Source: Brevibacterium sediminis (GTDB taxonomy: Bacteria; Actinomycetota; Actinomycetes; Actinomycetales; Brevibacteriaceae). From it: DNA of 64,000 nucleotides. Of the stretch, positions 58,152 to 64,000 are shown piece after piece. The stretch covers positions 31,826-95,825 of the forward strand of contig NZ_JABKDD010000013.1 of NCBI RefSeq assembly GCF_013623905.1, written 5' to 3'. The notes beneath the pieces are model-generated. The model was not told the origin of the DNA. It did no database searches and worked only from the letters and a program-made list of their open reading frames with translations. Each line of letters opens with the position of its first letter. Within the stretch, counting starts at the first letter, position 1. The position numbers and the translations under genes are program-made.

Positions 58152-58202
58152 GGGCCGGTGCCCGGATAGACGGAGGGGATCCGTTCATCCGGGCACCGGC
58201 CC
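58152..58202 (+). terminator. Terminator of the arg operon
   Basis: A perfect 16-bp stem (GGGCCGGTGCCCGGAT paired with ATCCGGGCACCGGCCC) with a 19-nt loop, followed by TTCAC. Very stable, but it has no clear U-run. Confidence 0.8.
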
Positions 58203-58236
58203 TTCACATCAACGATCTCGTAAGGAGGACCCAAAA

Positions 58237-58506
58237 ATGCGAAGAAGAACAATCCTGCTCATCGGCGGCGTCGCGATCCTTCTCCTCGGCGCAGGTCTCT
58301 ATGGCCTCGGACTACTCTTGGATACTGGCTCGGTCCCGGGCGACGCCAACATCGGAGCCGGAATTGCCATGTTGTTCGGAGAGTTCGTCGGAGGTCTCGG
58401 ACTGGCTGTTCTCGTGGTCTGGGCGATCGCGGCGCTCGTTGTCAGGCTGAGACCGCGCAATCAACGAATGCACGGTCAAGAGGCTGAAACGACCGGCCTC
58501 GGGTGA
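58237..58506 (+). CDS. Small two-TM membrane protein of unknown function
   Basis: An 89-residue protein with two clear hydrophobic segments (about 5-28, TILLIGGVAILLLGAGLYGL; 48-70, EFVGGLGLAVLVVWAIAALV) and a basic, polar C-terminus. A perfect RBS (AAGGAGG) lies 8 nt before the ATG, which supports expression. No family recognised. Confidence 0.6.
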   Translation: MRRRTILLIGGVAILLLGAGLYGLGLLLDTGSVPGDANIGAGIAMLFGEFVGGLGLAVLVVWAIAALVVRLRPRNQRMHGQEAETTGLG

Positions 58507-58573
58507 TCCCGTTCCCGCCCGTCAGCTCTTTTCGGCGTCGAGCCTGTGCTCGGACGGACCGCAATCAGCTGAG

Positions 58574-59809
58574 TCAGGGCAGGTCGGCCGACAGCCGAGC
58601 GATCTGAGCGTTGATGTATCTCTGCTCAGGGACGTTCGTGCACAGTCTGCTAGCGGTCCGGTAGGCAGTCAGTGCCTCGGCGGAGTCGCCAAGCGCTTCT
58701 AAGATCGGTGCTCGGACGGCATGCAGTCGGTGACTTCGGCTCATGCGCTTGTCAGCGAGGAGTGGCTCGAGCATCTCCAGGGCCGCACAGGGTCCGTGGA
58801 CCTCGCTGACGGCGACCGCGTAATTCAAAGTGACCGTCGGAGACGGCGCAATGCGCGCGAGCATCGAGTAGAGCTCGACGATCTGAGGCCAGTCAGTCTC
58901 CTCCCAGGTCGCTGCCTCTGAATGCACCGCCGAGATGGCAGCCTGCAGCTGGTAGGCCCCGACAGGTCCGGTTGGGAGTGCGGCCTCCAGAAGGCTGACT
59001 CCTTCGGAGACCAGCGTCGAATTCCACCGCTTGCGATCCTGATTGCGCAGAGTCACCAACTCACCGACATGGGTCCTGCGGCCCGGTCGGCGTGCCTCGC
59101 TGAGCAGCATGAGCGCAAGCAATCCCGCAGTCTCGGTCTCATCGGGCAGTGCTGCATGAAGCAGACGAGCCAGCCTGATGGCCTCGTCCGTGACCGCTTG
59201 GTCGAAGAGGACCTCGCCGTTCGGGCGACTGTGACCGGCGGTGTACATGAGGTAGAGGGCATGGAGCATCGCGGGAAGCCGCTCGGTCGTAGTCTCTGGA
59301 CGCGGGAAGTGCCGACCGTTCTCATCGATTGTGGACTTGGCTCTGCTGATTCTCTGTCCCGCGGTGGCGGACGGAATGAGATACAGGGCGGCGATCTGGT
59401 CAGTGCTCAAGCCGAGGACGGCCCGCAATGTCAAGGTCACCTGAGCATCGGGACTGAGCGACGGATGACAACACAGAGCGAGGACCTGAAGTGAGGAATC
59501 ACGGTTCTCAAGGGCCGCCTCGGCGATGATAATCTGATCGGGGCGATCACGCGAGAACACCCTCCGCTCGCGTTCGAGTCGCGAGCCGTCCTGACGCTTG
59601 GCATCGATGAGCCGACGGGACGCGACCCGCAGCAGCCAGCCTCGGGGTTTGTCCGGCACACCTTTCGTCGGCCACTGCTGGGATGCTTCGAACAGTGCTT
59701 CCTGAACGGCGTCCTCGCACGCGGCGAAGTCACCGAATCGCCTCATCAGAGCAGCGAGGATGTGCGGCGACTCGCGGCGCCACACATCCTCACTGGTCGT
59801 CATCGTCAT
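58574..59809 (-). CDS. ECF sigma factor, ECF42 type (SigJ/DUF6596-like)
   Basis: A 411-residue sigma factor. Region 2 has FGDFAACEDAVQEALFEASQ and WLLRVASRRLIDAKR; region 4 has LTLRAVLGLSTDQIAALYLI and SATAGQRISRAKSTI. It has a long C-terminal helical extension (about 180-411, TPR-like; LEPLLADKRMSRSHRLHAVR) of the ECF42 group, which needs no classical anti-sigma. The gene overlaps the DGPF/YCII gene upstream by 4 nt (59809/59806), the hallmark pairing for ECF42. Confidence 0.87.
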   Translation of the reverse strand: MTMTTSEDVWRRESPHILAALMRRFGDFAACEDAVQEALFEASQQWPTKGVPDKPRGWLLRVASRRLIDAKRQDGSRLERERRVFSRDRPDQIIIAEAALENRDSSLQVLALCCHPSLSPDAQVTLTLRAVLGLSTDQIAALYLIPSATAGQRISRAKSTIDENGRHFPRPETTTERLPAMLHALYLMYTAGHSRPNGEVLFDQAVTDEAIRLARLLHAALPDETETAGLLALMLLSEARRPGRRTHVGELVTLRNQDRKRWNSTLVSEGVSLLEAALPTGPVGAYQLQAAISAVHSEAATWEETDWPQIVELYSMLARIAPSPTVTLNYAVAVSEVHGPCAALEMLEPLLADKRMSRSHRLHAVRAPILEALGDSAEALTAYRTASRLCTNVPEQRYINAQIARLSADLP

Positions 59810-60198
59810 TCTCCGTCGTCACCGAAGACCATGATCGGTCGCAGCTCGACGGTCTCCCCGGGGCCGGCGAATCGGGCGGCGATTTCCTCGGCGCGTTCCT
59901 GCGATTCGACGTCGATCTTGAAGAACCCAGCGAGGTGCTCTTTCGACTCCGCGTAGGGGCCGTCGTTCGATGTCGGCCCACCGGCCTTCCACCGGTAAAG
60001 CGTGGAGGTTGCGGGGTCGCCCAGAGCCTCGCCGCCGACCAGTTCGCCTCGCTCCTGAAGTTCGCCCAGGAGTTTCTCGAAGTCAGCATCCAACTTTTCC
60101 CGCTCTTCTTTGGGCAGGGCCTGCACCTCGGCAACATAGTCGCCGGTGGGGTGACCCCAAGGCTGGGGATTCGAGTGGATGAGAATGACGTACTTCAT
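59806..60198 (-). CDS. YCII-related / DGPF domain protein
   Basis: A 130-residue protein. It begins MKYVILIHSNPQPWGHPTGD and contains TSNDGPYAESKEHLAGFFKI, the DGPF-type motif (here D-G-P-Y), with RPIMVFGDDGE at the end. It is the partner of ECF42 sigma factors, and is also the usual regulated target. ATG 60198 chosen from the family start; the upstream open frame to 60306 has no homology. RBS GAAAGGCAG. Confidence 0.85.
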   Translation of the reverse strand: MKYVILIHSNPQPWGHPTGDYVAEVQALPKEEREKLDADFEKLLGELQERGELVGGEALGDPATSTLYRWKAGGPTSNDGPYAESKEHLAGFFKIDVESQERAEEIAARFAGPGETVELRPIMVFGDDGE

Positions 60199-60453
60199 TG
60201 TTCTGCCTTTCGTCGAGGGCCGCCTCTCGGCCCTTCTAGTGTGACATCGAGGCTGAGTCGGAGATTTCGACAGCTGGGCGATACTTTTTCTGGCATCCGC
60301 TTTCAAGGTATGGCTCCAGTGATGTCATCGCGGCAACTATCGATGAGGGAAACTCTGCGGTCTCGGACCAAGGGCACGGCCGCCTCGGCGACCACGTAGA
60401 ATTGACCCCGTCGGCTCCGCGCCGGCACAGACCACAGATTCGAAAGGACCGAA

Positions 60454-61740
60454 GTGACCGACATCTTCAGCGAACTCAAGGCCCGCGGGCTCGTCGCAGT
60501 ATCTACTGACGAGACCGCCCTGCAGAAAGCCCTGGCCGAGGAGTCGCTGACCTATTATGTCGGTTTCGATCCGACGGCCCCGAGCCTGCACATGGGCAAC
60601 CTCGTGCAGCTCCTCACCGCCGCCCGCCTCCAGCAGGCCGGACACAACCCGCTCGCCCTCGTCGGCGGCGCCACCGGTCTCATCGGCGACCCGCGCATGT
60701 CGGGGGAGCGGACGCTTAATCCGCGTGAAGTCGTCGAAGAGTGGGTGGCGAAGATCCGCGCCCAGGTCGAGAAGTTCCTCGACTTCGACGGTCCCAACGC
60801 TGCGCAGATCGTCAACAACCTCGACTGGACCTCGCAGCTGTCGGCCATCGACTTCCTCCGCGACATCGGCAAGCACTTCCCGGTCAACCGGATGCTCGCG
60901 AAGGAGTCCGTTTCTGCTCGCCTGAACAGCGAAGCCGGGATCTCCTTCACCGAGTTCTCGTACCAGATTCTCCAGGGCAACGACTACCTCGAGCTCAACC
61001 GCCGCTACGGCTGCTCCCTGCAGACCGGCGGCTCCGACCAGTGGGGCAACCTCACCTCGGGCGTCGACCTCATCCGCCGCGTCGAGCAGAAGTCCGTCCA
61101 TGCCCTGGCCACCCCGCTGATCACGAAGGCCGATGGCACGAAGTTCGGCAAGACCGAATCCGGCACCGTGTGGCTCGATTCGTCGCTGACCAGCCCGTAC
61201 GCGTTCAGCCAGTTCTGGCTCAACGCCGATGACCGCGACGTGGTGAAGTACCTCAAGGTGTTCTCGCTGCGCCCGCTCGACGAGATCGAAGCCATCGAAG
61301 CCGAGTTCACCGCTGCCCCGCACACCCGTGTGGCGCAGAAGGCCCTCGCCGAGGATGTCACCACCTTGGTCCACGGACGCCAGGCTTACGAACAGGCCAT
61401 CGCCGCGGCCTCTGCCCTCTTCGGCGGGGGAGAGCTCGCCGGTCTCGATGCCTCGACGCTGGGTGCCGCAACTTCCGAGCTGCCGCGCGGTGAGGTGTCG
61501 ACGACCCAGCTGGCCGAAGGCCTGCCTGTTGCGGATGCGTTCGTCGCTTCCGGCATCGTCAAGTCCAAGGGTGAGGCTCGCCGTGCCATCAAGGACGGGG
61601 GAGCGTACGTCAACAACGTCAAGGTCGCCGACCAGGAGCAGACCCTGACTTCCGATGATGTGCTCTCGACAGAAGGTGGAGGAGTCGTCCTCCTGCGCCG
61701 AGGCAAGAAGACCCTCGGTGCTGTCGACATCGTCGGCTGA
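60454..61740 (+). CDS. tyrS: Tyrosine--tRNA ligase
   Basis: A 428-residue class I synthetase. YYVGFDPTAPSLHMGNLVQL gives the HIGH-like H-M-G-N; QTGGSDQWGNLTSGVDLIRR is the tyrosine pocket; LITKADGTKFGKTESGTVWL is the KMSKS-like K-F-G-K-T. The C-terminal S4 RNA-binding domain has KSKGEARRAIKDGGAYVNN. GTG start with GAAAGGACC upstream. Confidence 0.97.
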   Translation: MTDIFSELKARGLVAVSTDETALQKALAEESLTYYVGFDPTAPSLHMGNLVQLLTAARLQQAGHNPLALVGGATGLIGDPRMSGERTLNPREVVEEWVAKIRAQVEKFLDFDGPNAAQIVNNLDWTSQLSAIDFLRDIGKHFPVNRMLAKESVSARLNSEAGISFTEFSYQILQGNDYLELNRRYGCSLQTGGSDQWGNLTSGVDLIRRVEQKSVHALATPLITKADGTKFGKTESGTVWLDSSLTSPYAFSQFWLNADDRDVVKYLKVFSLRPLDEIEAIEAEFTAAPHTRVAQKALAEDVTTLVHGRQAYEQAIAAASALFGGGELAGLDASTLGAATSELPRGEVSTTQLAEGLPVADAFVASGIVKSKGEARRAIKDGGAYVNNVKVADQEQTLTSDDVLSTEGGGVVLLRRGKKTLGAVDIVG

Positions 61741-61758
61741 GCAGCCTGCGTCACTGAT

Positions 61759-61794
61759 AATGCCGTGTCCTCCGCACCCGGAGGGCGCGGCATT
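61759..61794 (+). terminator. Terminator of tyrS
   Basis: AATGCCGTGTCCTCCG pairs with CGGAGGGCGCGGCATT (16 bp with two G-U pairs) across a 4-nt loop; GTCGTATTC follows. The remaining 61795-62054 before the YccF gene has nothing I recognise. Confidence 0.85.
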
Positions 61795-62054
61795 GTCGTA
61801 TTCACGACGGTTGGGACCGTTCGACAACGGGAATCCTTGTCATCGACGAATACAAGAGGACGCATTGTCGAGGCGGCTTCGGCGGCAGCACTGCGGCCAA
61901 GTAGATGCGATCAATCAGCGTGCGCTCTGGCAGACTGCGGTCAACCGGACCGGCGATGTGGGGCCATCACCATGGAAAAGCATGCGGTCATCGAGCAGAC
62001 TGGCAGATGACGGACAACCGAACGAATACCGACTGACGAACGCACGAGGAGATC

Positions 62055-62456
62055 ATGCGCACCCTGCTCAACATCATCTGGTTCATCTTCTCCGGTCTCT
62101 GGCTGGCGCTCGGATACTGGGCCGCCGGGATCATCGCCTGCATCTTCATCGTCACCATCCCGTGGGGCATCGCGTCCTTCCGCATCGGCAACTACGCACT
62201 GTGGCCCTTCGGCCGCGAGGTCATCGAAACCCGCCCGGCGGGAGTGGCGACGACCCTGGGCAACATCATCTGGCTCATCGTCGCCGGCGTCTGGCTCGCC
62301 ATCGGACACGTCGTCACCTCGATCCCGCTGTTCGTCTCGATCATCGGCATCCCACTCGGCTGGGCGAACATCAAACTCATCCCCGTCTCGCTCATGCCGC
62401 TGGGCAAGCAGATCGTCGACAGCGACCGGCTGATGCCCGGCTACCGCGGAGCTTGA
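62055..62456 (+). CDS. YccF domain-containing membrane protein
   Basis: A 133-residue protein with two copies of the YccF repeat, each with two TM segments: NIIWFIFSGLWLALGYWAAG (about 5-24) and NIIWLIVAGVWLAIGHVVTS (about 71-90), each followed by a pair reading IPWGIASFRIGNYALWPFG or IPLGWANIKLIPVSLMPLG. The tandem structure is characteristic. Function is unknown in general. RBS GAGGAGATC. Confidence 0.88.
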   Translation: MRTLLNIIWFIFSGLWLALGYWAAGIIACIFIVTIPWGIASFRIGNYALWPFGREVIETRPAGVATTLGNIIWLIVAGVWLAIGHVVTSIPLFVSIIGIPLGWANIKLIPVSLMPLGKQIVDSDRLMPGYRGA

Positions 62457-62465
62457 ACCACGGAT

Positions 62466-63308
62466 TCAGGAACCCTGTACTTCGAGGTCCTCGAGAGAGA
62501 TGCGGCCTTGGCGTACTGCCCAGAGCACGCGGCGAGTGCGCACGATTCGGGGCAGGGTAATGATCAGCAGTCCGCCGAGCATGTTGAACGGGATCACGAT
62601 TCCGAACCACTGCAGGAAATCGAGGATCGAAATGTCCGCGCCCGTCATCATGGCGGCGAAGATGACGATCGCATTGATAGCTCCGTGCAGCATGCTGACG
62701 CCGATCACCAACAGACCGGTGATCATACAGACGATCGCCTTGACGACGTCGTTCTGTGTTCCCTGCTGCATACGGGTTGACAAAGTGATTGTCGCGCCGG
62801 CCAGTAGTGAGAGGGCGAGCATGACGATGAGTGAAGACTGGTTGATATAGCCGAGCGCCATATCCGCAATCGTCTTGTGGTAATCCGGGAGGGCGATAAC
62901 GATCAGCCAGGCGAAGACCGCGCCCCCGATCAGGTTCGTCACGAGAGTGGTCAGCCAGAGGCGGAGCACCTGGATCCAATTCGCCTGGCCGGCGATGACG
63001 GCGTTGATCGGAAGGAGGAATTCTTCGGTGAACAGTTCCGAGTGCGCCAGTTTCAATGCCAGGAGGCCGATGCCAAATGCCATCCCGGCGAGGATCGTCG
63101 ACCCGGTCGCTTGCTTGACGAGCACCATGGCCAAGATGCCGAGCCCGACATCGATGCCGCCGAAGAGCCCGGTGACGATGAGTTCCGGCCACTTCCGGTT
63201 GAGCCGCTTGGCACCCTCAGTGACTGTATTGGCCGCCTCGTCGATGAGGGCGTCTTCGAGATCGAGGTCGTTGCGGCCAAGTCGTTCTCGCTGCTCTTTC
63301 TGAGTCAT
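62466..63308 (-). CDS. Formate/nitrite transporter (FNT) family channel
   Basis: A 280-residue, six-TM protein of FNT type. LIVTGLFGGIDVGLGILAMV, LAHSELFTEEFLLPINAVIA (the FNT signature with the S-E-L-F-T-E-x-F loop) and TLVTNLIGGAVFAWLIVIAL, then a second half with GVSMLHGAINAIVIFAAMMT and the repeat-like NMLGGLLIITLPRIVRTRR. Members pass formate, nitrite, lactate or hydrosulfide. Start ATG 63308; the open frame extends upstream, and TACACT at -9 suggests a leaderless transcript. Convergent with the YccF gene. Confidence 0.82.
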   Translation of the reverse strand: MTQKEQRERLGRNDLDLEDALIDEAANTVTEGAKRLNRKWPELIVTGLFGGIDVGLGILAMVLVKQATGSTILAGMAFGIGLLALKLAHSELFTEEFLLPINAVIAGQANWIQVLRLWLTTLVTNLIGGAVFAWLIVIALPDYHKTIADMALGYINQSSLIVMLALSLLAGATITLSTRMQQGTQNDVVKAIVCMITGLLVIGVSMLHGAINAIVIFAAMMTGADISILDFLQWFGIVIPFNMLGGLLIITLPRIVRTRRVLWAVRQGRISLEDLEVQGS

Positions 63309-63705
63309 CCCGTCAGTGTAGGGGTCGGGACGCGCTGAAACGCTGGGAATCATCTGCACAATGAGGGCAATCTGCTGCCGCCGGCGAGAGCATGGCGGGG
63401 TTCTGCAGCCGTACGTTTGTGCTTGTGGAAGTAGGTGCGAAACCGGGCATCTGGAGCTGGTGACGGGTGTCACAGGTGAATTTCCGGTTTCGAGTTGCAC
63501 GGTGGCTCTGGGGTGGTCTAGAGTTATATCTCGTTGCCCCGCCGGAAACACCGTCTTCGAGACAGAGTTTCCACCGGGTCTGACCAGGACAAACACGGTT
63601 TGGTCCGAGGGTTCAGGACGCCGGGTGGGTGACACAAAATGAAACTGATACCCCCAGTGAACATGCTGCGTTTTTCGGGTGGTGGTGATGGGTGTGTGTT
63701 TGTGG

Positions 63706-63737
63706 TTTGAGAATCCAATAGCGTGTTTGTTTGAACA
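63706..63737 (+). promoter_or_regulatory. rRNA leader conserved block
   Basis: TTTGAGAATCCAATAGCGTG and the following TTTGTTTGAAC resemble the TTGAGAACTCAA-AGTGTG leader element of actinobacterial rrn operons, linked to antitermination and pre-rRNA folding. It lies about 200 bp before the 16S start within a 630-bp, gene-free region (63309-63937). Confidence 0.5.
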
Positions 63738-63875
63738 AGTTGTGATGCCAGAACATTTTTATTTTCTGGTAAGACAATCACCTGGCCAAACATTGGTTCA
63801 CCCGTGGTGGGTGGTTCTTCGCCGAACCTCTCGCATCGCATGGGTGGCTGGTGTGTTTGGTCAGTATTTTTTGGT

Positions 63876-63901
63876 CAACCTTCTCACCCCGTGAGGGGTT
63901 G
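63876..63901 (+). other. Hairpin in the 16S leader
   Basis: CAACC...GGTTG encloses CTCAC-CCC-GTGAG, a hairpin about 37 bp before the mature 16S start. It may be part of the RNase III/leader structure; no U-tract follows, so it is not a terminator. Confidence 0.35.
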
Positions 63902-63937
63902 GCTGTCTTGCTGGGATTCATTCGTAACATAAAGTTT

Positions 63938-64000
63938 TTTATGGAGAGTTTGATCCTGGCTCAGGACGAACGCTGGCTGCGTGCTTAACACATGCAAGTC
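63938..64000 (+). rRNA. rrs: 16S ribosomal RNA, 5-prime end (partial)
   Basis: GGAGAGTTTGATCCTGGCTC followed by AGGACGAACGCTGGCTGCGT and GCTTAACACATGCAAGTC is the universal 5-prime end of bacterial 16S rRNA (the 27F primer site). AGGACGAACGCTGGCTGCGTGCTTAACAC has the actinobacterial form. The gene continues beyond the window. Confidence 0.98.

Overview
The window is high-GC DNA from an actinobacterium, most likely a Micrococcales member such as Brevibacterium. This is inferred from the GC-rich third codon positions, the gene order, and a 16S rRNA gene starting at the right edge (about 63938). I ran no database search; family calls come from reading motifs, lengths and gene context.

A conserved housekeeping backbone runs left to right: rplT end (1-106), an SpoU-type rRNA methyltransferase (307-1128), pheS-pheT (15136-18766), argC-J-B-D-F-R-H (50514-58123), tyrS (60454-61740) and the rrn leader and 16S start. 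Two large accessory blocks interrupt it. Block 1 (about 1.1-15.1 kb, between the methyltransferase and pheS) is mostly catabolic. It holds an Ldh-family dehydrogenase, a TRAP-type permease with a very small partner, a dehydrogenase-RraA fusion, an MFS carrier, an amidohydrolase, two divergent IclR regulators, a polysaccharide-deacetylase-fold enzyme, a DUF429 protein and an acetolactate synthase.

Block 2 (about 18.8-50.5 kb, between pheT and argC) is a mosaic. In order it holds an SDR; an orphan caspase-like protein; a fused pabAB plus pabC; an ISL3 transposase remnant and a tRNA 3-prime remnant; a monooxygenase/AraC pair; an Asp/Glu racemase divergent from a LysR-dctQ-dctM-dctP TRAP operon; a dctP remnant; an IclR/lyase/MFS unit; a McrBC restriction locus lying between an aarF gene and a decayed piece of an aarF paralogue; a patatin; then an AT-richer island (about 43.5-49.4 kb).

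That island is the most interesting part. It has a HAD/PNKP-like phosphatase, a Dam-type adenine methyltransferase and, overlapping it by 4 nt, a 767-residue protein that joins a PD-(D/E)XK-like nuclease motif, a DGQHR (DndB-like) domain and a C-terminal RNxxxH motif of HEPN type. An intact IS3-family element follows. I read this as a candidate compact, poorly described modification/defence cassette.

The right end (50.5-64 kb) is orthodox: a tightly overlapping arginine operon with its own repressor, an ECF42-type sigma factor with its DGPF/YCII partner, tyrS, a YccF protein and an FNT-family channel, then rRNA.
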